Assembly (NCBI GenBank): GCA_934256705.1
Contig: CAKQPF010000003.1
Coordinates: 1-64,000 of the forward strand
Reading direction: 5' to 3'
DNA: 64,000 nucleotides
From: an uncultured Prevotella sp.
GTDB lineage: Bacteria; Bacteroidota; Bacteroidia; Bacteroidales; Bacteroidaceae
The position numbers and the translations under genes are program-made. Shown in pieces: positions 42,970 through 51,842 of this stretch. Within the stretch, counting starts at the first letter, position 1, and every line of letters begins with the position of its first letter. The notes beneath the pieces were generated by a model that was not told the DNA's origin, searched no databases, and was given only the letters and a program-made list of their open reading frames with translations.

Positions 42970-45627
42970 CTATTTATTCACCATTTTCCTGCCGTTTCGT
43001 ATCACAATGCCACGATAATCGGAGGTCACTCTCTGTCCGGAAAGGTTGTAGAGGGCAGGTGATGACTGCGCTGGAACGGTGGCAGGAAGGTCGATGATGC
43101 CGGTGGAAAGGTCGGAATAATGGATATTAAAGGTACGCACGAGTGAGACGCCATCATATTCCGCCTTCACCTTGAGAGAGGCAATACCCTCTGAAGATGC
43201 CGATGAAATGGCGATTTTTTGACCGGATATGCTTGCATTGTCACCCTCGACAAGGGAGAAAGACGCGGTGGAAGGATAGCCGGCAAAGTAAGGCATGAGG
43301 TCAATCTCTACGCTCTTGCCGAGAGAAACCTCGAAATGAGGCTGCGCCATCCAGTTGAGATAATCCTCAAGGGCGGTAAATCCGTCGCCGTCAGCATCGG
43401 TATTGTTGTCCGGCACGTTAGGATCCAGTCCGTTGAGACGCTCCCACCAGTCAGGCATACCATCCTTGTCCGTGTCGAAATCATCGGGACGGGCAAGCTC
43501 TTCGATGGCAACATATCCCTCAGCATCCCATTCACGGTCTATAAGACCACGCTTGCCGGTCTTGCTTCCCACGGTGGAGGTGGTGCCATTATATGTCTCT
43601 GTGACCATTCTACGGTCGTGACTGTTGAGCAGAGGAAGGTTACAGCCCACGTCAGAGAGCACATTTCTGTAGGCTGCCTCAGCGGTTTCAATGACAGCCA
43701 GCGACTCAAAGAACGGCTTGTCATTCCATGGTTTCCACGTCAACTGCTGACCACCGGACAGTTCGTACTTATATGTCACATTCTCAGCATCCTGCGTTAC
43801 AGTGCCATTGGTAGCCACCCGGACGTTACCACTGACGTAAGCGGCTTGCGAACCCTTGCCTGCGCCTTCAAACTGATGGCGCAAGAGGAGGGTCTGGGAC
43901 GTGGCAGGACCCATCTTATAGTAATTGTTCACGAAGTTGAGTTCGTGCGTACCGCCGTCAGTAGCACGCTTTCCCCAGTTATACACCACATTATTGAATA
44001 CGTCATGTGCTCCGTCATAGTAGCCGGAACCGTCGAGTCCACCGGACAAAGACCAGTTTCTTCCCTCGCAATGCGCCAGCAGATTATGATGGAAAGAGCC
44101 GACTCCATAGCCCTGTCCGCTGCCTATTGTAGCGGCATAGCCGTGGCAAGTGCCAGAGGAATAGTTGGGATGGTCGGCACAGTTGAGCGCTTCTGAAATC
44201 ATGGTGCGCTGCAGGGTGATGTTCTTTGCATTGCGTGAAGAGAAGCCTTCGTCAGTGGTCCAGGAGATAGAGCAGTGGTCCAGAATGGAATTATCATTGC
44301 CCGCCATGCCAATTCCGTCGAGTCCTTTGTTCTGTTCCACGGTGGAAGGACCGTCCTTTGTGCCGGCATAACCACGGTAAGAACGGATGAAACGGGTGAT
44401 TCCATCGGACGCAAAGCCGAGCGGAGCACCACGGAAAGTGATGCCTTCACCAGGCGCTGTCTGTCCTGCTACGGTGACATAAGGGTCAGAACAGGTAAGG
44501 CGACCCTTGAGAGTGATGTATCCGCAGACATCAAAGACGATGGTGCGAGGTCCCTTCACCTTGGTGATACCATAGCGGAACGTGCCTTCAGCAGGATTAT
44601 CCACATCATCATCGAGGGAAGTGACATGATAGACGGTGCCGCCTCTGCCACCTATAGCATAGCGACCGTAGCCTTCAGCACCGGGAAAAGCGAGGTGACG
44701 AGGGCGGAAAGTCCACACATCGCCTTCATAGACATTATTGTCCTTGTCTATTTCATCCACTCTCCAGTAGTACGTATTGAGGGCGGAGAGGGCTGGAGTA
44801 ACGGCTGATGTGGCAGTTGTCTCGGTCAAGACAGCCAGATTTTCAGGGTCGGAACCGAAGAGAATGCGATGCTTCACCGCACTCGAACCGCCATTCCATG
44901 ACAGTGTAGCCGTGCCTTTGTCGCAGTCGGCATGAGAATCGAGGTGGGCAGGAGATACGCATACAGCCTGAGTCTTGGGGTTGGGACGGTCGAAGATGAG
45001 GGCATTGACAGCCACATAATTATTTATATAGGATGCACCGGCTTTGGGATCAGAGGCGTATTCCACTGTTATTGTTTCGCCTTCACTGACAGAAAACTTC
45101 ACATAAGACATTCCGGCATCGTCCAATCTCTGCGCTCTGATGGACTGCTTGACTCCATTTTGCACGGTTTCACCGTTGATTTTGACGCTGATATCGGGGT
45201 AACCAGGCGATGATATGCCGTCTGTGTTGTTGTGATATGCGGCAAGGGTGTGGGTGCCGGCAGAGAGTCCGGTGATGGTAAACTTCACTCCCATCGGGGA
45301 AGAGGATGAAGCAGAGTAGTTGTTTCCGGCATCGAGGATGACAGGATAGACAGCATCAGAAATGAGTTTGCTGTGCTTTGTGACGCCATCTTTCCACCAG
45401 TTGCAGTTGCAACCGTTGCCTGCAAAGCCGCTTCCTGTCACGGCTTCCACCTTGATGGTGACGCCGTCGAAGGACTTTGTCTGTGGGTTTGTCGTCCTTC
45501 CGAAGGACCATGACGTGAATCCATCCTCGGTGCTGATGTTTTCTTTGCCCGAGAGGTTGAAGTCGATTTTCTGTGCTTGGCTTGATAATGATGCCAATGC
45601 GAGGAGAGTAGTCAGTTTGTATTTCAT
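42970..45627 (-). CDS. Secreted multi-domain pectate lyase (PL1-type)
   Basis: 885-residue exported lyase. Signal peptide (MKYKLTTLLALASLSSQAQ); an N-terminal carbohydrate-binding-like beta domain (about 20-215, with GNGCNCNWWKDG); a fibronectin-type module (about 225-305); the PL1 beta-helix starting at AFPGAEGYGRYAIGGRGG (about 312) with DGIGMAGNDNSILDHCSISW and FHHNLLAHCEGRN; calcium-type repeats DTDKDGMPDWWERLNGLDP and DADGDGFTALEDYL (about 728-768); an Ig-like stretch; and a tail (YNLSGQRVTS...GRKMVNK) like that of the first lyase. A hairpin element sits 36 nt before its start. Confidence 0.88.
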   Translation of the reverse strand: MKYKLTTLLALASLSSQAQKIDFNLSGKENISTEDGFTSWSFGRTTNPQTKSFDGVTIKVEAVTGSGFAGNGCNCNWWKDGVTKHSKLISDAVYPVILDAGNNYSASSSSPMGVKFTITGLSAGTHTLAAYHNNTDGISSPGYPDISVKINGETVQNGVKQSIRAQRLDDAGMSYVKFSVSEGETITVEYASDPKAGASYINNYVAVNALIFDRPNPKTQAVCVSPAHLDSHADCDKGTATLSWNGGSSAVKHRILFGSDPENLAVLTETTATSAVTPALSALNTYYWRVDEIDKDNNVYEGDVWTFRPRHLAFPGAEGYGRYAIGGRGGTVYHVTSLDDDVDNPAEGTFRYGITKVKGPRTIVFDVCGYITLKGRLTCSDPYVTVAGQTAPGEGITFRGAPLGFASDGITRFIRSYRGYAGTKDGPSTVEQNKGLDGIGMAGNDNSILDHCSISWTTDEGFSSRNAKNITLQRTMISEALNCADHPNYSSGTCHGYAATIGSGQGYGVGSFHHNLLAHCEGRNWSLSGGLDGSGYYDGAHDVFNNVVYNWGKRATDGGTHELNFVNNYYKMGPATSQTLLLRHQFEGAGKGSQAAYVSGNVRVATNGTVTQDAENVTYKYELSGGQQLTWKPWNDKPFFESLAVIETAEAAYRNVLSDVGCNLPLLNSHDRRMVTETYNGTTSTVGSKTGKRGLIDREWDAEGYVAIEELARPDDFDTDKDGMPDWWERLNGLDPNVPDNNTDADGDGFTALEDYLNWMAQPHFEVSLGKSVEIDLMPYFAGYPSTASFSLVEGDNASISGQKIAISSASSEGIASLKVKAEYDGVSLVRTFNIHYSDLSTGIIDLPATVPAQSSPALYNLSGQRVTSDYRGIVIRNGRKMVNK

Positions 45628-45663
45628 TTAGTTAGTATGTTTAATGTCTGTCTTAGGGGCGGG

Positions 45664-45805
45664 AATCGGGCGGTAACGCGCCCGACACAGTGGCTCTTCT
45701 TCTTTTTAGTGAAAAGTGAAAAGTGAAGAGTGAAAAGTGAAAAATCGCGCTGACGCGGATTGGATTGCTATCTTACATCATCGGTAACGCGCCCGACACA
45801 GTGGC
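45664..45805 (+). repeat. Composite repeat with hairpin copies 9 and 10 around a heptamer block
   Basis: Copy 9 (45664-45696, perfect stem TCGGGCG/CGCCCGA), a GTGAAAA heptamer block (about 45709-45741), ATCGCGCTGACGCGG, GATTGCTATCTTACATC, and copy 10 (45777-45805, first stem arm decayed). It matches 36265-36407 in inverse orientation nearly end to end. Confidence 0.9.
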
Positions 45806-45821
45806 TCTTCTTTAATGAAGA

Positions 45822-45935
45822 ATGTAGAATGAAGAATGAAGAATGGCTGACGCCGTTGGTATTCTCCACTACTATTCTTGGTATTCTCACTTCTATTCTA
45901 ATTCTGAGAACAACAAAGATGGGGACTGCTTTCCC
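45822..45935. repeat. GAATGAA heptamer block after the SpmAB gene
   Basis: AATGAAGAATG-type heptamers (45822-45846) followed by CTATTCTTGGTATTCTC, which can pair with them. Lies between the SpmAB stop and the composite repeat; terminator-like. Confidence 0.5.
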
Positions 45936-47249
45936 TTATCCGAAGAAGAGATAGCATATCAAGATGGCGGCTATTACGCCGGCGAGGTCGGCAAGGAGGC
46001 CTGCTGTAACGGCGTGGCGGGTGTATTTGATGTTTACTGCACCGAAATAGACAGCGAGGATATAGAAGGTGGTGTCTGTGGAACCCTGGAAGATACATGC
46101 CAATCTGCCCACGAAAGAGTCGGCTCCGAAGGTCTGCATGGTATCCACCATCATGCCTCTCGCACCGCTACCGGACAACGGTTTCATGATTGCTGTAGGG
46201 AGAGCATCGACGAAAGTGGTGTCGAAACCACAAGCGCTGACAGTCCATTTTGCGCCATCGATGACCATTTCCATAGCTCCCGAAGCACGAAAAACGCCGA
46301 TTCCAACGAGGATTGCGACGAGATAAGGGATAATCTTCACCGCCGTCTGGAAACCATCCTTGGCACCTTCGATGAAGGCATCATAGACATTAACCTTCTT
46401 TCGCACGCCAGCCACGATGAAACCGACGATTATCGTCATCAGAAGGATGGTGGCAACGGAGGTGCTGACCTTGTTCATCATCTCCGGATCCATCTGGGAG
46501 AAGCCCCATATTATGCCGCCAACGGCAAGGCAAGCGCCTCCAAGAGTGAGAATCATGGTGCGGTTGAAGAGGTTTATCTTCTGGTAAATGGCTGTGATTA
46601 TGATTCCTGCGAGGGTGGCAACGAAGGTAGCAAGGAGGATAGGGATGAAGATATCTGTAGGCTGTTCGGCACCCATCTGCGCCCTGTAAGTCATTATACT
46701 GACCGGGATAATCGTCAGACCGGAGGTATTGAGCACGAGAAACATGATCATAGGATTGGATGCTGTGGCATTCTTTCTTGCTATGACATCGTCTATTGCT
46801 TCGCCTTTTATCTTGCCAGAAGCGTCGGCTTGCTTGCGAAGGTCTTCATTTCCAGCCACATTGAGCTGCTGCATCTGCTCCATAGCCTTCAGTCCGAGCG
46901 GCGTAGCAGCATTGTCGAGACCGAGCATATTGGCAGCTATATTCATGAAAATACTGCCTGTGACGGGGTGTCCCTTTGGGATATCCGGGAAAAGACGGGA
47001 GAAAACAGGAGTCAGCAGACGTGCAATCACATTCACTACTCCACCCTTTTCGCCTATCTTCATTATGCCGAGCCATAGCGAGAGCACTCCAGTCAGTCCG
47101 AGAGAAATCTCGAATGCCGTCTTGGAGGCATCGAAAGTAGAATTCATCATCGCCGGAAAAACGTCGAAATCGCCCATGAAGACGAGCCTCACTACGGCAA
47201 TGACGAAGGCTATAAGGAAAAAGGCTATCCAGATGTAATTGAGGACCAT
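45936..47249 (-). CDS. SpmA-SpmB fusion, nucleoside-recognition (Gate) membrane protein
   Basis: About 437 residues, eight or more membrane helices. It joins two halves that are separate in spore formers (SpmA and SpmB), each with the Gate/nucleoside-recognition fold: GVLSLWLGIMKIGEKGGVVN in the first and YFGAVNIKYTRHAVTAGLLADLAGV at the end of the second. In Bacteroidota the function is unknown; small-molecule transport is the usual suggestion. The start at 47249 (MVLNYIWIAFFLIAF) is preferred because the ATG at 47288 falls inside a hairpin element. Confidence 0.85.
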   Translation of the reverse strand: MVLNYIWIAFFLIAFVIAVVRLVFMGDFDVFPAMMNSTFDASKTAFEISLGLTGVLSLWLGIMKIGEKGGVVNVIARLLTPVFSRLFPDIPKGHPVTGSIFMNIAANMLGLDNAATPLGLKAMEQMQQLNVAGNEDLRKQADASGKIKGEAIDDVIARKNATASNPMIMFLVLNTSGLTIIPVSIMTYRAQMGAEQPTDIFIPILLATFVATLAGIIITAIYQKINLFNRTMILTLGGACLAVGGIIWGFSQMDPEMMNKVSTSVATILLMTIIVGFIVAGVRKKVNVYDAFIEGAKDGFQTAVKIIPYLVAILVGIGVFRASGAMEMVIDGAKWTVSACGFDTTFVDALPTAIMKPLSGSGARGMMVDTMQTFGADSFVGRLACIFQGSTDTTFYILAVYFGAVNIKYTRHAVTAGLLADLAGVIAAILICYLFFG

Positions 47250-47286
47250 TGGCTTTATATTTATCTTAGTGAAAACGATTTCAATC

Positions 47287-47320
47287 ATATTGCCCGGTAA
47301 CGCGGGCAACACAGTGGCGG
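47287..47320 (+). repeat. Intercistronic hairpin element, copy 11
   Basis: Perfect stem TTGCCCG/CGGGCAA, loop GTAACG, tail ACACAGTGGCGG. It lies 16 nt after the thioesterase stop and 37 nt before the SpmAB start (minus strand). Confidence 0.95.
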
Positions 47321-47336
47321 ACTATCACTTTTCTAT

Positions 47337-47723
47337 CTAAAGGATAGCGTCATATTCCGGTGTGAAGGCGAGCTTGCCGTCACGCAGACCTACGAGTTCC
47401 ACCTTGGCACGAAGGCAGAGAGTGTGGTCGGAAGCACGGTATATGTCCTGCTTGAAGACGTAGCGTATGCCCTCTTTAGCCACATTGAGGCAAGAAATCA
47501 TCTCGTCATCGCAGCGCAACGGCACCTTGTATTGCAGTTCCATGCGAGCCACCACCACGTCAACACCCTTGGCATGAAGCTCCGCAAAACTGACATTACG
47601 GCTGTTGAGAAAGCGGTGGCGCGTATGCTCAAGATAGTGAAGGTAATTGGCATTGTTCACTATACCCTGTATATCACACTCATAATCACGCACTTCCATG
47701 CGCGTTTCAAATTGGTATTCCAT
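47337..47723 (-). CDS. Hotdog-fold acyl-CoA thioesterase (4HBT/YbgC-like)
   Basis: Cytoplasmic thioesterase of 128 residues. The hotdog signature RDYECDIQGIVNNANYLHYLEHTR (shown in part: NNANYLHYLEHTRH) covers about residues 12-36, where the Asp of the 4HBT catalytic motif lies in ECDIQG. Acyl substrate unknown. It lies between the DUF2851 gene and SpmAB on the same strand. Confidence 0.9.
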   Translation of the reverse strand: MEYQFETRMEVRDYECDIQGIVNNANYLHYLEHTRHRFLNSRNVSFAELHAKGVDVVVARMELQYKVPLRCDDEMISCLNVAKEGIRYVFKQDIYRASDHTLCLRAKVELVGLRDGKLAFTPEYDAIL

Positions 47724-47797
47724 ATTTATAATCTATATTTTATCATGTTATCATTTGCTGAAACATCTATTATAGTGACGGCAAAAGGGAGCAAAGG

Positions 47798-49000
47798 CTA
47801 TCCCGCCGCACCGTTTTTCCTGTAAGAGAGATACTCAAAGCCGAAGCGGCATCTGAGACATTCCTTCTTGTCACAGTATTCCTTCTTGAGCTGGATGAGC
47901 GCTTGCGAGTCGCCAGCCGTCTTAACTTCGAGACCACATTCACGCCACATCCTGACGATATTGTTGTCTTCAGCGTCGATTTCTTCGAGAAAGGCGAAGC
48001 TGCGTTCACACAGGTTCTCCTTGCTCTTTGTCCTTCCGTAGGCGAAAAGTATAGGAATGACGGTGTTGATGACCACCAGACTGAGCTTCGCTCCCTTCAT
48101 CCCAAGCAGTTTTCCCACCGCCTTTACGTCCTCACAGTCAAGCAACCGGCTCAATCCGGTGCGCTGTTCGTGGAACATCCCTGCCAGTTGCATGAGCCTT
48201 ACATGAGGGAAATTCTGCGGTCTTGTGCGCAGATAGCGCCACAGTGATGCGTCCATCTCCTGCAATCCGAACTTATGCTTGAGGTAAGCATACTCCTTCG
48301 CATACCTTTCCTCTACCCTATCCAGCAGTCCTGCCTGCCCTAAGAACATCGCTTCCAGCTGAAAGAGTTCGTTGCGGTGGTGTCCTGCCTTCGTGAGGTC
48401 CACATGGGAAGCCCACGTCTCGAATGCTTCGCCATTGATTCCAAAGCCGAAATTGCGTGCAAGAGTTTGGAAATAAGTCTTTTCCCACGACCTTCCGTTG
48501 AGCTCCAGCCGCTGCATTATCGCCTCGGTCTTCTGCTCCAGCCGCTCTATCTGCAAAGCGGAAATCCAGCTGTGGGTCTTTATCGTCGGCAATTCGGGGA
48601 TGCGTTCATAGCATGGAGGGTATCTGTCGGCATGGAGAAGGTGGTCGTAATCCGCCTTGAGATAGTCGGGAATGGCGAGCACCATCTGCGCCGGAATGCG
48701 TCCGGAGGAAGTCATCACCTCCATATCATCGAGGCATACGACGTGCAGTATTACGTTATCGTAGGCTTTGTCGCTGTCGTGCCGGTGGCGATACCAGTCA
48801 GAAGCCTTGATGTGCATCTCCACATTGCCGACCCACTCCATTCCGTTGACCTTTATCTTCGCATTGAAGAAGTCAGGTCCGGCATGAGTCCTGTTGTAAA
48901 TCCCCACATCGATTACCTCCACAGTGCGTCCGTCTGTGGTGGCAAGAGTGGCGAGCGGGTACAGCCGATGCTTCCAGGCATAGTGAAGAAGTTTCTCCAT
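47798..49000 (-). CDS. DUF2851-family protein
   Basis: Conserved Bacteroidota protein of unknown function, 400 residues from the ATG at 49000 (MEKLLHYAWKHRLYPLATL), the start matching the family. The frame extends to 49069, but that region overlaps a -7 box (TACCTTTG, minus strand 49074-49067). Family motifs: EVIDVGIYNRTHAGPDFFNAKIK (in part AGPDFFNAKIKV), VGNVEMHIKASDWYRHRHD, VILHVVCLDD, and a Cys cluster CDKKECLRCRFGFE at the C-terminus that could bind metal. Confidence 0.88.
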   Translation of the reverse strand: MEKLLHYAWKHRLYPLATLATTDGRTVEVIDVGIYNRTHAGPDFFNAKIKVNGMEWVGNVEMHIKASDWYRHRHDSDKAYDNVILHVVCLDDMEVMTSSGRIPAQMVLAIPDYLKADYDHLLHADRYPPCYERIPELPTIKTHSWISALQIERLEQKTEAIMQRLELNGRSWEKTYFQTLARNFGFGINGEAFETWASHVDLTKAGHHRNELFQLEAMFLGQAGLLDRVEERYAKEYAYLKHKFGLQEMDASLWRYLRTRPQNFPHVRLMQLAGMFHEQRTGLSRLLDCEDVKAVGKLLGMKGAKLSLVVINTVIPILFAYGRTKSKENLCERSFAFLEEIDAEDNNIVRMWRECGLEVKTAGDSQALIQLKKEYCDKKECLRCRFGFEYLSYRKNGAAG

Positions 49001-49155
49001 GACAGAGGTTTTAGGTTTTACTTCGTGGTGGAAATCATGCCCTATCCGTAGGGACATAATTACGTACAAAGGTAATAATACTTTGCAAAGTAAGCGTAAT
49101 AGTATAGTTATTATTTATTAAAAAGAAGGAAAAACGTCATTTTCTTGGGCAAAAA

Positions 49156-49187
49156 TTTGGATAATTCACAAAAAAGCAGTACTTTTG
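49156..49187 (+). promoter_or_regulatory. Promoter of tRNA-Met
   Basis: TTTG (49156-49159), 20 nt, TACTTTTG (49180-49187), then C: a strong Bacteroidota promoter about 75 bases before the tRNA. Confidence 0.8.
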
Positions 49188-49266
49188 CACCCACAAAATC
49201 GAGTCGTACCCATTAAGGGACTAACTTCTGGCTTCCACATGAGGTTGTTCCGGGGCGACAAGGTTC

Positions 49267-49340
49267 GGGCTTTTAGCTCAGTTGGTTAGAGCAACAGACT
49301 CATAATCTGGAGGTCCTAGGTTCAAGCCCTAGATGGCCCA
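49267..49340 (+). tRNA. tRNA-Met (anticodon CAT)
   Basis: Cloverleaf of 74 nt: acceptor GGGCTTT/ATGGCCC (one U-U mismatch and one G-U), D arm GCTC/GAGC, anticodon loop CTCATAA (anticodon CAT), T arm CTAGG-TTCAAGC-CCTAG, discriminator A. No CCA is encoded. An elongator Met identity fits best; a lysidine-type Ile(CAT) cannot be excluded by eye. Confidence 0.9.
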
Positions 49341-49343
49341 CAA

Positions 49344-49370
49344 GCATCCTTTTCGGGATGCTTTTTTTGT
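49344..49370 (+). terminator. tRNA terminator
   Basis: GCATCC/GGGATGC hairpin followed by seven T residues, directly after the tRNA. Confidence 0.88.
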
Positions 49371-49452
49371 GCCATTTTGGGCTTTCACCTGCGGACCAAG
49401 GTCCTAAGGTTTCTTCCCTACGGTCAGAGGGTCTCCCTACGGTCAACAAATC

Positions 49453-49513
49453 TCAAGCCCTAGATGGCCCACAAGCATCCTTTTCAGGATGCTTTTTTTG
49501 TGCCCTTTTGGGG
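49453..49513 (+). repeat. Duplicate of the tRNA 3' end and its terminator
   Basis: A near-exact direct copy of 49322-49382 (TCAAGCCCTAGATGGCCC onward, including the hairpin and T-run), displaced by 131 bp. The rest of the tRNA is not repeated. It could be an attachment-site scar or a local duplication. Confidence 0.9.
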
Positions 49514-49527
49514 GCTTCTTTCGCGAA

Positions 49528-49560
49528 ATAAAACATCAATAAATAAAAACATATAAAAAT
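49528..49560 (+). repeat. Single AACATCAATA-type end
   Basis: AACATCAATAAATAAAAAC resembles the left ends of the elements at 15.5 and 25.3 kb; no matching right end was found. Confidence 0.4.
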
Positions 49561-49671
49561 ATACATTCATTCATCTTTCCCTACTACCTTGTTAACTTAG
49601 ATAATGTCAAGGGATAAAAAACATGGGAAAAATGGAACAAAAGGGGAATGGGATTGATGCCGTTTTGCGAT

Positions 49672-49781
49672 AAGTAAGATATTGGGAGGTGAAAGCATAG
49701 ATATTACGGTGTAAAAGCTATGTTATTGGGAGGTAAAAGCTATGATATTAGGCGGTAAAAGCTATGCTATTACATCCTATT
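49672..49781 (+). repeat. 22-bp-period tandem array F
   Basis: Units at 49672, 49694, 49716, 49738 and 49760; core AGCTATGATATTAGG then CGGTAAA. Same family and orientation as array E; flanking sequence (GGAAAAACAGAACAATT-like) resembles that beside array D. Confidence 0.93.
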
Positions 49782-49954
49782 GACTGTCAAAGCTTTACAA
49801 AGGCGTTTTTCTTTGCGATTGAGAAACGGAGAAAATCGGAAAAACAGAACAATTTCCACAGACAGACAGAACGCGGGCTGACAGTTCGGGGGTATGTGCT
49901 CTATGCCCTTTCCTGACGGGCAACTCGCTTATGGAAATCGAGACAGGTATATAT

Positions 49955-50054
49955 AAAAAAACAGTTTTGCTGTCTGTTGTCGTGGTAGTTCAGCTGGATG
50001 TGGCAATCGGCCAACAGTACAACTAAACGACCAAGACAACTGAACAGCAAAACT
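49955..50054 (-). terminator. Long-loop hairpin ending the lipoprotein/TonB operon
   Basis: AGTTTTGCTGTCTGTTGTC (49963-49981) pairs with GACAACTGAACAGCAAAACT (50035-50054) with few mismatches. On the minus strand the stem is followed by TTTTTTT. The loop also contains GTTGT-type repeats like those at 15.56 kb. Confidence 0.7.
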
Positions 50055-50122
50055 TAGTCAGAAATCAGTCTATGTCCTATCAAGGAGATGGTTGCCTTAT
50101 TCACATAATGTGAAGTAACAAT

Positions 50123-51688
50123 TTAATAGTCAGCATTCTCTGGATCAAACTCCGTCCAGCCCTGAAGCCAGTTGTCACCAGTGGAGAAGGCACCGATGTA
50201 AGTGACTTTCTCAAACCATGATGAGAGGAGAGCGTCCTGGAAACTTGCAGCTCCGAGGAGAGGAGAGCCTACCTCCGGCACGAAGGCAGGAGCGTTGGTG
50301 CCGGGAATCAGACCCGCACTTGTCAACTTGAGGTCGGATGTCTGGGCGAAGAGACGGTTGCCTGCCTGTGCCTTGAAGAAGGTGGAACTGTATGATTCCT
50401 TTGTAGCATCGATGACAGACTTCTTTGCCGCATCGTAAAGGTCATCAGTATATCGCTTGTTTGCATCGCTGCCGGTCACTCCCATGCCAGCGAAATAGAT
50501 GTTCTGGAGCTTCAGATTGCCTGCCTTGGCATACTCCTGGGTGCTGCCCTTCTCGGCATCGACGATGAGTCCGACAGGATAACCGACGGCTACGGAGTTG
50601 AAGCAAGCGAGGTGACTGCTGCGTCTGATCTGCATTGCAGCCTGATATTTTCCGAGAGCGGAGCCGTTCTGAGGGAACATCTTGCCGCCGTTGATGTAGT
50701 CAGGAGTGTTCTCAAAGCCTTCTCTTCCCATAGGTCCCACGAATGTGACGTTGGAGAATGTGGCTGAAGTGAAAGGCTCTGCGAGGGAACCGTCAGCATC
50801 ATTGTCGCTCTCGAAACCGTTTGACTGTGAGGTATCTGCGATTCTCGGGTCACGGATGGAGAGGGCAAACTGCACCTTACCGCTGTAACCGTTGTCTGTA
50901 TCAAATTCATCGTCCCAGCCATTGTATGCCACGATGTAGCGGCAGTTGACGTTTCCGCCGAACCATTCGTAAGAGTCATCGTTGGAATAGCTTACCTGCA
51001 GGTGATCCACCTGTGTGCCGCTGCCTACGCTTCCGAATGTTATGCCATTGATTTCCTTGTCCTTCTGGAATGGATAACCAGCAAATTCCACGCGTACATA
51101 ACTGAGCACTCCGCTGTTGTCCTCAGGATTGTTGCCTCCGTGCTTGGTGCGGGGACCGCCCTCTATCTGCTGTGCGAGAACGCCCTTGTTGTTCGTTCCC
51201 TTGCCGCAGATGATGAGTCCGCCCCAGTCGCCCGGCTTGCGGCTGCCCTTAGGCTGTGCGGAAGTGAATACGATAGGCTGTGTAGCCGTGCCTTTGGCAT
51301 AGATCTTACCGCCCGGTTCCACGATGAGAGAAGCGGCAGATTCCTTTTCTCCCTTGATGATGGTGCCCGGTTCGATGGTGAGTTCCGCGCCATCACCCAC
51401 ATATACCCATCCTCTGAGGAGGTATGTGCCTTTCTTCAGGGTCTGCTTGCCCTTGAGTATGAATTCCTTATCGCCGTTGCCTATCACCGTGCCGTTGACA
51501 TTCTCCTTGCCGTCCGTGCCGAAGAGGAGATGGTCACAGGTCTTGATGCTGCCTTCCGTGCCCCATACATAAGCCACTTGAGGCTGTCCGCCTTGTTTTT
51601 CATCGTCATCACTGCTGCTACATGAAGTAACAGTCATTGTCATCACTGTGGCTAAAGCTGCCACTGAGAGGAAAATGTTTCTTTTCAT
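50123..51688 (-). CDS. Beta-helix-like lipoprotein of unknown function paired with the TonB receptor
   Basis: 521-residue lipoprotein (lipobox TVTSC, Cys23), then an acidic/Ser spacer. The rest is rich in Gly and Asn with repeated short strands (AELTIEPGTIIKGEKESAAS, LIVEPGGKIYAKGTATQPIV, GDWGGLIICGKG), the look of a parallel beta-helix. Such proteins occur next to TonB receptors in Bacteroidota and are sometimes wrongly named transporters; it may capture the receptor's ligand at the surface. Substrate unknown. It follows the receptor gene on the same strand after 154 bases. Confidence 0.75.
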   Translation of the reverse strand: MKRNIFLSVAALATVMTMTVTSCSSSDDDEKQGGQPQVAYVWGTEGSIKTCDHLLFGTDGKENVNGTVIGNGDKEFILKGKQTLKKGTYLLRGWVYVGDGAELTIEPGTIIKGEKESAASLIVEPGGKIYAKGTATQPIVFTSAQPKGSRKPGDWGGLIICGKGTNNKGVLAQQIEGGPRTKHGGNNPEDNSGVLSYVRVEFAGYPFQKDKEINGITFGSVGSGTQVDHLQVSYSNDDSYEWFGGNVNCRYIVAYNGWDDEFDTDNGYSGKVQFALSIRDPRIADTSQSNGFESDNDADGSLAEPFTSATFSNVTFVGPMGREGFENTPDYINGGKMFPQNGSALGKYQAAMQIRRSSHLACFNSVAVGYPVGLIVDAEKGSTQEYAKAGNLKLQNIYFAGMGVTGSDANKRYTDDLYDAAKKSVIDATKESYSSTFFKAQAGNRLFAQTSDLKLTSAGLIPGTNAPAFVPEVGSPLLGAASFQDALLSSWFEKVTYIGAFSTGDNWLQGWTEFDPENADY

Positions 51689-51732
51689 CTTTGTTCGTTT
51701 TTGTTTGTTTATTTGTTATCGTGAGGTAGGGA

Positions 51733-51766
51733 AACCGGGTGAAGATGTGCCCGACTCGGGGGCTTT
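51733..51766 (+). repeat. Intercistronic hairpin element, copy 18 (degenerate)
   Basis: CCGGGTGAAGATGTGCCCGA keeps a CGGG/CCCG stem and the flank CTCGGGGGCTTTT, like copy 13. It lies 44 nt before the lipoprotein start (minus strand). Confidence 0.45.
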
Positions 51767-51842
51767 TGCCCGCTGGAATGATTATTCTGGCATTTACCGA
51801 TCACGCCAACGGCCAGACACCTGCTGCCGGTTGCCGTCCCAT

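Noticed and set aside
43219..44196. 325-codon plus-strand ORF
   Set aside because: Antisense shadow of the second pectate lyase.
45843..47078. 411-codon plus-strand ORF opposite the SpmAB gene
   Set aside because: Starts in a repeat block and runs antisense to a well-supported membrane protein; composition is atypical.
49379..49471. A second, degenerate tRNA-Met
   Set aside because: GGGCTTT and a full T-arm/acceptor end frame this stretch, but the D and anticodon arms are missing and the GGGCTTT-like word also follows the second copy, so a partial duplication explains it better.
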